A stretch of 64,000 nt of DNA from Flavobacteriales bacterium UBA7325 (GTDB lineage Bacteria; Bacteroidota; Bacteroidia; Flavobacteriales_D; Crocinitomicaceae). Shown here piece by piece: positions 1-8,496 of this stretch. The notes under the pieces were generated by a model. The model saw only the letters and a program-made list of their open reading frames with translations. It made no database searches and was not told where the DNA came from. The position numbers were made by a program, and so were the translations under genes. The stretch's first letter is position 1. Each line of letters starts with the position of its first letter. The stretch is from positions 27,733 through 91,732 of the forward strand of contig DKPV01000025.1 in NCBI GenBank assembly GCA_002471375.1, given 5' to 3'.

Positions 1-66
1 TAGCTCAGTTGGTAGAGCAACGCCCTTTTAAGGCGTGGGTCCTGGGTTCGAGCCCCAGAGGGATCA
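1..66 (+). tRNA. tRNA-Lys (anticodon TTT), 5' end cut by the window edge
   Basis: The D arm, anticodon arm, variable loop and T arm can all be folded. The anticodon stem ACGCC/GGCGT (20-24/32-36) closes a seven-base loop with anticodon TTT at 27-29, which reads lysine codons. The T stem CTGGG/CCCAG lies at 42-46/54-58. The 3' acceptor strand is 59-65 with discriminator A66, and no CCA is encoded. The seven bases of the 5' acceptor strand lie outside the window. A recombinase relic on the other strand runs towards the gene's 3' end. Confidence 0.93.
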
Positions 67-70
67 CTAG

Positions 71-109
71 ATGGGACAGACGAGACTTATTCTCGTTTGT
101 CCCATTTTT
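71..109 (+). terminator. Rho-independent terminator of tRNA-Lys
   Basis: A 15-bp stem with a single G-T pair (71-85 with 91-105) closes a five-base loop and is followed by a T run, directly downstream of the tRNA. Confidence 0.8.
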
Positions 110-404
110 GTTTTCATCAAACCTCCCATTATAATTGAGTATTGGCGCAATCACTCCATCAATAGAAGTGGTTCGAGCTTTGTTTTTTTTTTTCAAATGT
201 GAACTTTTCAGGAAAGATCGAACCAATTAATTTCTTTTTCTCCTGAACTGAACTGTTTCTGTACCATTCAACGATATTTGGTAACATCTTAAACGATTTG
301 CTCAATTATTCTTGAAACTTCGATTTTTCGTTCTTAATCTCTTCTATTTGCGCTCTTACTTCAAACATTCTGTTCTCCAAACGTTTCTTTAGTGACTGCA
401 CACC
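95..404 (-). pseudogene. Serine recombinase (integrase) C-terminal relic
   Basis: Reading the minus strand from about 404 gives a coiled-coil-like stretch (KKRLENRMFEVRAQIEEIK), then an in-frame TAA at 306-308. It continues in the same frame as MLPNIVEWYRNSSVQEKK and LIGSIFPEKFTFE, the typical C-terminal tail of large serine recombinases in Flavobacteriia. A second lesion lies in an 11-base T run (183-193): the family tail (KARTTSIDGVIAPILN) continues in the next frame and reads into the 3' end of tRNA-Lys. The N-terminal catalytic resolvase domain is absent. This is a dead remnant, probably of an element once integrated at the tRNA. The family assignment rests on remembered tail motifs. Confidence 0.6.
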
Positions 405-486
405 CTAAAACGTGCAATTGTGATTTTAATTAAAGGCTAGAAACCATTCATTCGTGTTTCTACACTCTAAAAGGTGTGCAGATATG
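399..486. repeat. Imperfect direct repeat beside the recombinase relic
   Basis: Two similar segments, 399-422 and 461-486, share the core CAC-C/T-CTAAAA followed by a GTGCA-like tail, 62 bp apart. They lie where the recombinase relic stops, so they may mark a deletion or insertion edge. The match is short and could be chance. Confidence 0.25.
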
Positions 487-587
487 TGTTTAATTCATTT
501 TTTTGGATCGCTAAACTTTGCCCCCTCTATTATAATACGCAACAGAAATAATTAAATATCAGTTAAACAATTACGCAGTAGACTATT

Positions 588-1067
588 TTACTTTACAAGG
601 AACCAGCCATGACTTCCCGCAACGGCCCCTGCTGTCGTTATCAAACTCAAAACGAGTAACGCCCAGTGAGCACAGTGAATAAAGGCAAATGTTTTTCCTG
701 GGTTATTGTCAACATACTTTCTAAATAATTTGTGGAGAACAAGAGGCTCTAAGACATACAAAATAATTGTGAACAAAATCCAGACCAACGTCATCGAATG
801 AACCCACCAATACCGATAATCAAAGTAACGATCCCAAGCATCCAAAACGTACAGCATGTAGAACCCAGATAAACCCGTTAAAAGAGTTGTAATTTTTGCC
901 TGAAGAGCAAATCGCCCCTCTATTTGCTAAAATGTTTTTATCTGTTCATCCTTTGATTTAAGATTTTTGACTGCTGGAATAATAACAGTAGTGACCATTG
1001 CAACCCCACCTATCCTCAAGACAACAGCGATTACGTGAACTACCCGTGCCAATGCATAATCATCCAT
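588..1067 (-). pseudogene. CopD-like four-helix membrane protein, interrupted by TAG
   Basis: From ATG 1065-1067 the minus strand encodes a membrane protein of about 159 residues. It starts MDDYALARVVHVIAVVLRIGG and is broken at codon 47 by TAG (927-929). The same frame continues without another stop to 588. Four hydrophobic segments and conserved His residues near the start (RVVHVIAVV) and in the middle (YWWVHSMTL) resemble CopD/DUF2269-type integral membrane proteins. The part after the stop could be made from a downstream ATG (codon 71, start at 857) as 89 residues. It lies just beyond the RIC gene on the same strand. A true nonsense mutation or an assembly error are both possible; the rest of the frame is well preserved, which favours a recent event. 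Confidence 0.7.
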
Positions 1068-1107
1068 TTCGGCAAGTATTTATTGTCTTAACCTATTCAT
1101 CAGAATT

Positions 1108-1767
1108 TTAACCTTCAAGCAATTTAATCTTTGGCACCAACACATGATCCTCCACAAAAGCATGAATAAGTAAATCACGTTGAAGCAATTCTAATTTTCC
1201 AATAAAAACCTTGTAAGTCAATAGATCAATATCTTCAACATGATACTTAATAAAGTGAATCATCGAAGTAATATCCTCCTCATGGTGCTTGTGTTCACTA
1301 ACGAAGCGATCAACAGAAAAATTTAAATGTTCACGACTTGTTCCCAACAACTGCTTCGCATACGAAAAGAACTGACCCTCTTCATCCTTAATATGCTCTA
1401 CCAATTCTACACGATAAGCATCGAAACGCTGAATCAACTCAACAGTGAAAGGATTACTTAGTCCAATTATTTGAACCATATTAAACAAAGTCAATTCAAG
1501 TTCAGGAACAAGTTTGTCAAGATAATAAATATGTGTTTTTTCCAGGTAATCGAGAATCATCGTAGTATCAAAAGCCAACAATCGCTCTGCATCAGGTAAC
1601 GTATTCGACTGAAATGCTTCCCATAGTACTTCAACAAACAGCAGATCAACTCCATTTTTATCACAAAAAGAAAGCACAGGTTGTTCTTCAAGAGTCCCCA
1701 TATATGCATAACGGTTAAGTACCGCACGTCCATTCCCGTATGTAGACAGTTCTTTCAAGTGTTGCAT
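1108..1767 (-). CDS. RIC-type di-iron (hemerythrin domain) iron-sulfur cluster repair protein
   Basis: The 219-residue protein resembles YtfE/ScdA (RIC) proteins, which repair Fe-S clusters damaged by nitric oxide or oxidants in the cytoplasm. The hemerythrin-like four-helix bundle fills about residues 70-215 and carries the expected His/Glu ligand pattern: LEKTHIYYLDK, VEHIKDEEGQFF, HKHHEED and HAFVEDHVLVPK near the C-terminus. The N-terminal 60 residues look like the short ScdA_N-type domain but are not strongly diagnostic. A -7 box (1814-1821) and an inverted repeat (1821-1842) lie about 50 bp upstream. The repeat is shared with the imelysin operon promoter. The interrupted CopD-like gene is 40 bp downstream and may be co-transcribed. 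Confidence 0.85.
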   Translation of the reverse strand: MQHLKELSTYGNGRAVLNRYAYMGTLEEQPVLSFCDKNGVDLLFVEVLWEAFQSNTLPDAERLLAFDTTMILDYLEKTHIYYLDKLVPELELTLFNMVQIIGLSNPFTVELIQRFDAYRVELVEHIKDEEGQFFSYAKQLLGTSREHLNFSVDRFVSEHKHHEEDITSMIHFIKYHVEDIDLLTYKVFIGKLELLQRDLLIHAFVEDHVLVPKIKLLEG

Positions 1768-1813
1768 GATAAAGTCTTTTAAATTTTAGACTACAAGAAC
1801 GGGAAATAACACA

Positions 1814-1842
1814 CAAATGTAAATACCGTGAAAATGGTATTT
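1814..1842 (-). promoter_or_regulatory. Promoter of the RIC gene with overlapping operator
   Basis: On the minus strand the box TACATTTG (1814-1821) fits the Bacteroidota -7 consensus TAnnTTTG. A perfect inverted repeat AAATACC-N8-GGTATTT (1821-1842) abuts it and fills the spacer between -7 and -33, a position typical of repressor sites. No good -33 element is seen. Confidence 0.6.
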
Positions 1843-1881
1843 CAGTCACAATCTGTACCCTAATAGTAATTATTATTTCCC

Positions 1882-2820
1882 TCATTTTCTTTTCGATCTT
1901 ATACGACTGAATAAATTACGCACAGGTGATAAAAAGAGGTTTTTAGAAAGTGTATCATAATCTTTGTCTTCCTCACCCAAGCCAAATTCAATCCTCTCTA
2001 CATCTTTTGATCGAATTAATGTCCCAAACAACAAATCCCAAAACGCAAATTTTCCACCAAGATTACTATCATAATGCTCAGGATTGTTGCTGTGGTGAAT
2101 CTGGTGTTGATAAGGGCTGATGAAGATTTTTTCAAGAAATGAAGGGTATTTAAGTTTAACATGAGAATGTCTTAAGTTAGCACCCAAACTGAGAAACAAA
2201 AACGCAACTATTCCGACGCCATATAACGTGTATTGATTTACGTGCTCATCGGATAAAAAGTCAAAAAAACCCGTAATCAGAGCAAAAATAAAGACGGAAA
2301 CCACATTATTAATAATTAACTCCACGGGATGAATACGGTATTGTGTAAGGGGATTCAAAGTTGTGGCAGAATGATGGATCTTATGAAACTCCCATAAAAT
2401 AGGAATCTTGTGCATAGTATAGTGGACAATGAAAAATGAAAAATCCTTAGCTAGAGTCAGTGCTATGGTATAAAATACATACACCTGAGCCGCACTTAAC
2501 TTAACAGGCTGGCCAAACCAAACTTCAAATTGATAATTCACCTTATACGCGAAATGCAAGCCGTAAACAGCCAAAGAACTCAACAGAATCAACTTGATGT
2601 AAGCATTCAGTATCAATATTCCGTAATCAATCCCTGCCGACTTACTTAACCAAACTTTTCTATTAAAAATGTAGTGAAAGAATGAATGCTTGATTTTTTG
2701 AACCCTCCACACGATAAACGCAATGACTCCTGAGCTCAAAAGAAAAGCCCAATATGTTCGCTTCTCAATATTGAGAATATAAGAAGCAATTTGCTCTAAG
2801 CCATCGAAGAGTGTGTCCAC
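1882..2820 (-). CDS. Sterol desaturase / fatty acid hydroxylase family membrane protein
   Basis: The 312-residue integral membrane protein belongs to the di-iron fatty acid hydroxylase superfamily, which hydroxylates or desaturates lipid substrates at the membrane. The histidine boxes are visible: FIVHYTMHK and FHKIHHS near residues 145-165, RHSHVK near 230, and YQHQIHHSNNPEHYD near 250. At least four hydrophobic segments precede and separate them. It is the last gene of the leftward operon DUF4856 - imelysin - TonB receptor - hydroxylase, 56 bp after the receptor. The substrate cannot be told from sequence. The conserved pairing with an iron-uptake operon may reflect the iron need of the enzyme, which is inference. 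Confidence 0.85.
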   Translation of the reverse strand: MDTLFDGLEQIASYILNIEKRTYWAFLLSSGVIAFIVWRVQKIKHSFFHYIFNRKVWLSKSAGIDYGILILNAYIKLILLSSLAVYGLHFAYKVNYQFEVWFGQPVKLSAAQVYVFYTIALTLAKDFSFFIVHYTMHKIPILWEFHKIHHSATTLNPLTQYRIHPVELIINNVVSVFIFALITGFFDFLSDEHVNQYTLYGVGIVAFLFLSLGANLRHSHVKLKYPSFLEKIFISPYQHQIHHSNNPEHYDSNLGGKFAFWDLLFGTLIRSKDVERIEFGLGEEDKDYDTLSKNLFLSPVRNLFSRIRSKRK

Positions 2821-2876
2821 ATCAAATTTTTAGATACTTGGTGTTGCATCACTTGCAATAAACCAAATATGTTTAA

Positions 2877-5330
2877 CTACAATTGTACTTGAAGCACAGC
2901 ATAAAAGTTACGAGGAGCAGAAGGAATAATTCCTGGACCAGGATACCCAGTTGCCCGTCTTGTAAAATACCTTTCGTCAAGTAGATTATTTACACCAGCT
3001 TCAATCTGAAGAAACTTATAACTCCATTTCAATGAAAGATCAGAAATTGCGTAAGAAGGAATAATTCCATTTACAGCATTCGCCTGATGTTCAGAGTTCG
3101 AAGCATCAGAAAAATGTCTCATTGTATAAGAGAACTGGTAACTTATGGAAAATGATTTGTACCCAACTGTAATTCCTGTTTTCAAAGAAAATGGAGGCAC
3201 CAATTCAACACGTTTATTCAGAAACGCTGGCTCATCCGAATCAGTATAGCGTGCATCGATATAGGATGCGTTAACAAATGGCTTAACGGTTATATCGGAA
3301 GTGTCACTAAAGACGAACTTCCAAACATCAGCACCTATAACAGCTTCTACACCCAATGTTCGTGAACTTGAAATATTCGTTCTGTACTGATAGGTATTAA
3401 ACCAAACCGGGTCAACCTGAATAGTCGTTCCGATCCTATTCGCATAAGACAGTATGAATCCTGAAATGTCATAACACAATTTATTTCCAACCGCTCCCTT
3501 CAAACCAAGATCGATATTGAAGCCCTTTTCATCCTCTAAATTTGGATCAATTTTGAAATTAGCATTCTGGATTTGCATATCAGTAAAATTGATACTTCGG
3601 TAATTTTGAGAGAAATTAGCATATACTTCAAACGCACTCTTGAAGCGGTAATTAAGTCCAATCCCACCAATTAAAAAAGAACGCTCATTTAAACGATTAT
3701 CGTTGTATGTAGTGTCAAAAATCATGTTTTCAGCCAAATCATTGACAATCTCTCTATAACTGCCTTTTGCTTCAGTTCTAATATATTCAAAACGTGCCCC
3801 AGGAGTAATACTGAACTTATTAGTTACGTAACATATATTTTCCGCAAACAATGCAATATTCCTACTTGGAAACTCATAAGAAGAACCCTCAAGGTTATCT
3901 GGATTAAGGTATTCGAAATCTGGTGCATCACCGTCCGGAGCGAGTCCCTGACGACTCAAGTTATAACCTTGATAATAACGAGTCCCAACCAAAAGAGCCC
4001 AAGGCTGTTTATTTATCTTATACTTGTGAAGTACTCGTGTTTCATTTCCGAAATTTCTAAAATCACCCCAGATTAAATCCCTTTCTTCTAGGGGGTCGGT
4101 ACGAGTAATCTGATCTAAGAAACCAAGTGCTTTGCGCGATGCATACAATCCAAAGAACCTTGAATTCAAACGAGTTGATGAGTTAAACTCATGATCAATG
4201 TGTAAAGCCCCTAAGTTCCAATCCACCTCAAACCAATTTCGATCCCTGAATGATACTGTTGGGTTCAACTTAAACTGTAAATCCGTTAATCCACCAGCCT
4301 GCTGTGCTCGGTAATACATTTTTGTATACTCAAGTCGAATCGAAGTCTTTTCACTTGCATACATCCTAACATTAAACGCTCCTGTATGCACTTTGAATTT
4401 TGAATTTGGTCGCCAATCATTCCCCTGTTTGTTTTGATAAAATGCATAATAATTCCATCTCCCATGATCACCACCAACACTTAGAAAACTATTAAGTAAG
4501 CCAAATGATCCAACACTTTGTCTAGCTGTAACTTCGAACTTCTTTCCTTTTCGACCATTTTTCATTACAAAGTTCAAGAGTCCACCAAACTGAGTTCCAA
4601 ACTGCAATGAAGCCGCTCCTCTGATAATTTGAATCTCCTTAATTGCTTCACTCGGAGGAGTGTAATAACTTTCAGGGTATCCTAAAGCATCTGCACTAAT
4701 ATCATAGCCATTTTGACGGGTATTAAAATTTGAAGTTCTACTAGGGTCCAATCCTCTACCTCCAATACCTAACTGTATCCCAGCTCCATCACTTTCCCAA
4801 ATATTGAGTCCAGGGATTTGTGCATAGATCTGGCGTCCAGAATTGGTCGCCTTATTACCGTTAACGCCATCGACAAGGATCACTTCGTTTTTCTTCCCTT
4901 GATTAATCATCACGCCCTCTATAGCTCTCAATCGCCTAATATAGTCCAATGATTCCTCTCTGTTTTTAACAACAACCTCGTCCAACTCCGTATCAATGGA
5001 ATTTTCTAACGCAAGCGAACAGTTGAGAGTTACAAGCTTTTTATCAAGTGTAATTTGTAGAGTTTTGGATTGAAAATCTGGGCATTGAAAACGGATGGTA
5101 TATTGACCAAAGGGGATTCTTTCCGTTTCAAAACAACCCTGTTCATTTGCATGATAGGTCTTGTTGATTTCTTTAATCACTAACATTCCGTATGGAACTA
5201 ATTCACCAGATAACTCCTTTTGAATCGTACCAGAAATGGCTCCCCTGTCTTGAGAAAAACCATAGAAAGGAAGAAGGAACAGTAAAACTCCAATAGCCCA
5301 GTGTGTTATATTTATAGTTCTAAACTGCAT
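2877..5330 (-). CDS. TonB-dependent receptor, FecA-like, probable iron uptake
   Basis: This 817-residue outer membrane receptor has a signal peptide ending near FYGFSQ and a carboxypeptidase-like regulatory domain (about 30-110). A plug domain (about 130-260) has the motif IRGAASLQFGTQFGGLLNF, and a 22-strand barrel ends in an aromatic-rich C-terminus (FYAVLQVQL). Such receptors import large substrates using TonB-ExbBD energy. It lies 40 bp downstream of the imelysin lipoprotein gene in an operon with DUF4856, which in Bacteroidota usually accompanies iron acquisition. Ferric chelates are the likeliest cargo, but the substrate is inferred from neighbours only. Confidence 0.85.
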   Translation of the reverse strand: MQFRTINITHWAIGVLLFLLPFYGFSQDRGAISGTIQKELSGELVPYGMLVIKEINKTYHANEQGCFETERIPFGQYTIRFQCPDFQSKTLQITLDKKLVTLNCSLALENSIDTELDEVVVKNREESLDYIRRLRAIEGVMINQGKKNEVILVDGVNGNKATNSGRQIYAQIPGLNIWESDGAGIQLGIGGRGLDPSRTSNFNTRQNGYDISADALGYPESYYTPPSEAIKEIQIIRGAASLQFGTQFGGLLNFVMKNGRKGKKFEVTARQSVGSFGLLNSFLSVGGDHGRWNYYAFYQNKQGNDWRPNSKFKVHTGAFNVRMYASEKTSIRLEYTKMYYRAQQAGGLTDLQFKLNPTVSFRDRNWFEVDWNLGALHIDHEFNSSTRLNSRFFGLYASRKALGFLDQITRTDPLEERDLIWGDFRNFGNETRVLHKYKINKQPWALLVGTRYYQGYNLSRQGLAPDGDAPDFEYLNPDNLEGSSYEFPSRNIALFAENICYVTNKFSITPGARFEYIRTEAKGSYREIVNDLAENMIFDTTYNDNRLNERSFLIGGIGLNYRFKSAFEVYANFSQNYRSINFTDMQIQNANFKIDPNLEDEKGFNIDLGLKGAVGNKLCYDISGFILSYANRIGTTIQVDPVWFNTYQYRTNISSSRTLGVEAVIGADVWKFVFSDTSDITVKPFVNASYIDARYTDSDEPAFLNKRVELVPPFSLKTGITVGYKSFSISYQFSYTMRHFSDASNSEHQANAVNGIIPSYAISDLSLKWSYKFLQIEAGVNNLLDERYFTRRATGYPGPGIIPSAPRNFYAVLQVQL

Positions 5331-5370
5331 CCTCTTTATATCATTCTTATCGGCTTAATTCAAGCAACGA

Positions 5371-6513
5371 TTAATCCCCGTCGCTATCCTGATACGTAAC
5401 TAAAACACCCAATGCTGCGCACATGTCAACTTTAATCGTTGGCACCAAAAATTGCATGCTTTGATAAGTCGTAGCAACCCCTGAAACATTGGTAGTCACC
5501 TCATTCGATAAAGGATCATTAAGAGAGCCCAAATCCGTCACAATAGCATTAATTTGATTGTCGGTAGCCGTAAACAGAGCTTGACCACCTGACTGAGCAC
5601 CAACAAAAATAAGATAGTCATCAATCCCCTCTCCGTTAGATCCAGTTAGATAATTTTCACCCTTTAAGTATTTGTTAATTGCTTCCATTTCACGAATTGC
5701 AAAAGGCAAAGACTCGCCATGGTAAAAAGCTTCAACCCTATCGGGTAAAGGAATTTGCGAAAATCCATTGAAAACCCCAGCAGGTAAACCAATTTTACCC
5801 TTTCGAACGTATGTCTCATAATGCAAGCTTAATGCATTTAACAAGTTACTCACCGAACTTCCCTGTGCGTTAGAGCTATTGTTGTTAATGAACGTACCTC
5901 CATAAGAAGAACTCCATTGTCCATGAACTAGTTGTGCGTTACTCTTAAGTTCAGCAACAACATTCACTAAGTACATCCTGGCATTGGAGTTATTTACATA
6001 GAAGTCAACCAATTGGGTATCCGTAAATCCTGGTTTGTGCAATAGAAAATCAAGAGCTTGAAAACCTTTAGCAACAAAATTTGATGGTATTTGAAGGTCG
6101 TATGAGCCACTCAAAATATTGTCACTAATTATTGTAGTATCTGTTGGATAAGTATTCGTTTGACTTCTCAAACTAATACTTTCGGCAGGGCCGAACTCCA
6201 AAAAAGCAACATCCTGCCATGTTAAGAGAGCCAGCTTCCATTGATCCCTCAGATCATTCAACCCAGATACACTTGGGCTTGTAGAAAACAAATCTACCGC
6301 GTTATTCAATGTCTCCGTCTCCGAGAGGTATTGAGAGTAAGCAGGAACAATGTAATTGTTCGCCATATTGGTCAACATAACAGCTCTATCATAATTATCT
6401 GGAGATGTTGGGTCGTCCTTAGGGTCATCCTTCTTGCAAGCAACAACCGCAGCTATTGTAGCTATCAGCATTAAGGTAAACAACGACGATAAATTTGTTT
6501 TTTTCATAATCAA
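5371..6513 (-). CDS. Imelysin-family lipoprotein (peptidase M75-like)
   Basis: The 380-residue protein starts with a lipoprotein signal (cleavage before Cys26, AAVVAC followed by KKDD), so it is probably anchored in the outer membrane or periplasm. The rest is an imelysin-like helical fold with repeated paired-helix halves. Imelysins are iron-regulated proteins thought to bind iron or chelates. The hallmark GxHxxE motif is altered: the equivalent stretch reads GFQALDFLL, with Gln for His and Asp for Glu, so the classical metal site or protease activity is doubtful. It lies between the DUF4856 lipoprotein and the TonB receptor. ATG 6511-6513 gives MIMKKTNLS; the ATG two codons later (MKKTNLS) is equally possible. 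Confidence 0.85.
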   Translation of the reverse strand: MIMKKTNLSSLFTLMLIATIAAVVACKKDDPKDDPTSPDNYDRAVMLTNMANNYIVPAYSQYLSETETLNNAVDLFSTSPSVSGLNDLRDQWKLALLTWQDVAFLEFGPAESISLRSQTNTYPTDTTIISDNILSGSYDLQIPSNFVAKGFQALDFLLHKPGFTDTQLVDFYVNNSNARMYLVNVVAELKSNAQLVHGQWSSSYGGTFINNNSSNAQGSSVSNLLNALSLHYETYVRKGKIGLPAGVFNGFSQIPLPDRVEAFYHGESLPFAIREMEAINKYLKGENYLTGSNGEGIDDYLIFVGAQSGGQALFTATDNQINAIVTDLGSLNDPLSNEVTTNVSGVATTYQSMQFLVPTIKVDMCAALGVLVTYQDSDGD

Positions 6514-6586
6514 ATCTTAAAACGTTAATACGTAAGAATACTCATTGTGGAAAACCAAAAGAAGTATTTCATGAATCTTGGATATG

Positions 6587-7810
6587 TTACAGTGAATAAG
6601 CAACACCACTCAATCCAGTATTGTTAGCAATTTCATCAATTGCAGATTGTAAATCACCTAAAGTTACCGTGTTGAAATCAGCACCGATATGGGCCAAAGC
6701 GACATCTACTTGAGCACTTGTCATTCCGTTTCCACTTTCCGTATTATATCCGTATTTCAAACCTTCTAAAAATGCAACTGCTTCAGATATAGAATGATTT
6801 CGTGCAGTTACGTCACTAATATGCGCCTTTGCATAGTTCAAATAATGAATTGCAGTTCCAGCACACAATTTTTCCATTTCATTTCTAATGATAGCAATCT
6901 GTGCATCACGCGTTACATAATCAGCATTTGAAATTGCCGCTCTACCAGCTCTAAAAGCATCTGCGATCTTTGTAGCTGAACCTAGTATCGCCTCTCTTCC
7001 ATCAGCATACTTACCCCAAAAGCGATCCGTTCCTGCACTCGGGTAGTTTATTTCAGAAGTAAAATATCCATACGCTTCATCCCAGTGATGCTCCATTTCA
7101 GTATAATATTTTCCACCAGTTGCATCAACAGCAGTTGTATTGTCATCACTTGCTATAGAACCTAAGTAATTCATTGTCATTTGGTTCATAAAAACCGCAC
7201 ACATCAATCCTTTCTCAATGATTTGAGTGTATTCTACACCTGTCGCAGAGATCAAATATGGGCCTTTAACACCATCATTCGGATAAACACCACCATTACC
7301 AGGAGCACCATCTTCAACTCCTGTAACAGTAGTTGAACTAATTACAGCAATTGAATCCATATACGATTCAAATAAGATCTGAATACCAACATCGCCAGCC
7401 GCCGTCTTATTTTTTAATTGCTTCGTTGAACCTGTCATTCCTAAACCTTGAGCATCCGTCCAAGTATAAGCATTATTAGCATACATATCTTTCAACACTG
7501 TAGCTGAAACTGCAGTTCCCGCAGTATTTGCAGTTTTCATATAAGTGGTCATTTCGCTCATCATATCCAAACGAATTTGCTGTCCACTAAAGCTCACTGT
7601 ATTATTTCCACTAGCATCCGTAAATGCGTATGTAGAAGGTACTGTATATCCACTTCCACCTGGTGTGTCAAATTGACAAGATCCGTCATCTTTCTTCGCG
7701 CTTTCGCTATAGTTGCTAGCTAATGGATTTGTACATCCTTCTTTCTTACATCCTGTTGTTATTACTATCAGACCTACCAATAGTAAAGAGGCAATACTGT
7801 TAATTTTCAT
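6587..7810 (-). CDS. DUF4856-containing lipoprotein, first gene of the imelysin operon
   Basis: The 407-residue protein has a lipoprotein signal (MKINSIASLLLVGLIVITTG before Cys21). A short thrombospondin-type-3-like calcium stretch follows (CTNPLASNY...DDGSCQ, residues 26-46). The rest is the DUF4856 domain, a helical fold related to imelysins. Family members are encoded beside imelysin and TonB receptor genes, and a role in iron binding is the usual assumption. It is preceded by a textbook promoter (7852-7881) with an inverted repeat over the -33 box, and it heads the operon that continues to the hydroxylase at 1882. Confidence 0.85.
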   Translation of the reverse strand: MKINSIASLLLVGLIVITTGCKKEGCTNPLASNYSESAKKDDGSCQFDTPGGSGYTVPSTYAFTDASGNNTVSFSGQQIRLDMMSEMTTYMKTANTAGTAVSATVLKDMYANNAYTWTDAQGLGMTGSTKQLKNKTAAGDVGIQILFESYMDSIAVISSTTVTGVEDGAPGNGGVYPNDGVKGPYLISATGVEYTQIIEKGLMCAVFMNQMTMNYLGSIASDDNTTAVDATGGKYYTEMEHHWDEAYGYFTSEINYPSAGTDRFWGKYADGREAILGSATKIADAFRAGRAAISNADYVTRDAQIAIIRNEMEKLCAGTAIHYLNYAKAHISDVTARNHSISEAVAFLEGLKYGYNTESGNGMTSAQVDVALAHIGADFNTVTLGDLQSAIDEIANNTGLSGVAYSL

Positions 7811-7851
7811 GTTGTTTTTATTTAGACTTAATATAAATAGTATCTAAGTGC

Positions 7852-7899
7852 AAATATAAAGGGAGGCTATTAATGTCGCAATACCAGAAAAGCGGTATT
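7852..7899 (-). promoter_or_regulatory. Promoter and operator of the DUF4856-imelysin-TonB operon
   Basis: On the minus strand a -33 TTG (7879-7881), a 19-bp spacer and a -7 TATATTTG (7852-7859) match the Bacteroidota housekeeping promoter exactly. The inverted repeat AATACC-N8-GGTATT (7880-7899) overlaps the -33 box. The same repeat occurs in the RIC promoter (1821-1842), including a purine-rich spacer, which suggests one regulator for both. Confidence 0.7.
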
Positions 7900-7949
7900 C
7901 TGCTTTTTACGAAAATTTTGATTGGTTACCTACTAGAGCAAAGTCACTA

Positions 7950-8203
7950 TTAGTGCTGTTCAAGAACTTTTTCACGCTCCACTTCAAACCACTCGTCGAG
8001 CAGTTTTTTGTTCACTGGCTAATTCTGCATCTCCGTGAGTTAATGTTTAAGAGTTAAGTGGCATTTCGCCTTCATCAACCTCTTCGGCACATTCTCAGGT
8101 GTGATTCGTTAAAGCAATAAAATCTTGAGTTTTGTCGTATTCCGGAACTGACCTATCAATTCGAATGAAATGCTCTTTTCGCGATCTTTTTCTTCGGTGA
8201 CTT
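7950..8203 (-). pseudogene. Relic of a haem-binding-domain (CxxCH) protein
   Basis: The minus strand reads FIRIDRSVPEYDKTQDFIALT and then a stop. After a deletion it reads ECAEEVDEGEMPLNS and GDAELASEQK in another stretch of frame. Both are landmarks of the short periplasmic haem-binding-domain proteins of Bacteroidota. The middle of the domain, which would hold the CxxCH heme motif, is missing, and the tail is frameshifted (LLDEWFEVEREKVLEQH at the end). It sits beside an HmuY relic and the imelysin operon. Confidence 0.55.
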
Positions 8204-8331
8204 ACTCATATCTTAAACTCAATTTGACGTCAAAACTAAAAATTGATTTCGTACAAATGAAAACTTCAGATTCCCGTGGTGACCAGTTCATCCTGAATCC
8301 TGCATGCCTAAAAATGTTTCCGTACATTAAT

Positions 8332-8478
8332 TCATAACTGCTGAAACTCCATTTTCGGATATCCCTTTTCACCCAAATCATTCTAAAAATCAACAAAATG
8401 AAACTTGTAGTAATAACCTTCTGAAGTCTTAACGATGTAAAACCACCTTACCAAGTAATTGTATAAAGTGATATCATG
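8332..8478 (-). pseudogene. Relic of an HmuY-type hemophore C-terminus
   Basis: The minus strand encodes FYIVKTSEGYYYKFHFVDF, an in-frame TAG, then NDLGEKGYPKMEFQQL and a natural TGA stop. This matches the ending of HmuY-family heme-binding proteins, in which a Tyr would normally replace the stop. No N-terminal half or signal peptide is found upstream, so it is a fragment. A 64-residue ORF in another frame of the same DNA (8202-8396) is a shadow. Confidence 0.55.
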
Positions 8479-8496
8479 TTACATATTTTTGAGTAG

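Noticed and set aside
5..226. 73-residue ORF reading into the tRNA-Lys on the minus strand
   Set aside because: Its end is the antisense translation of the tRNA, and its middle is one frame of the recombinase relic. It has no independent support as a gene.
8202..8396. 64-residue minus-strand ORF
   Set aside because: Another frame of the same bases matches the HmuY C-terminus, so this ORF is a by-product.
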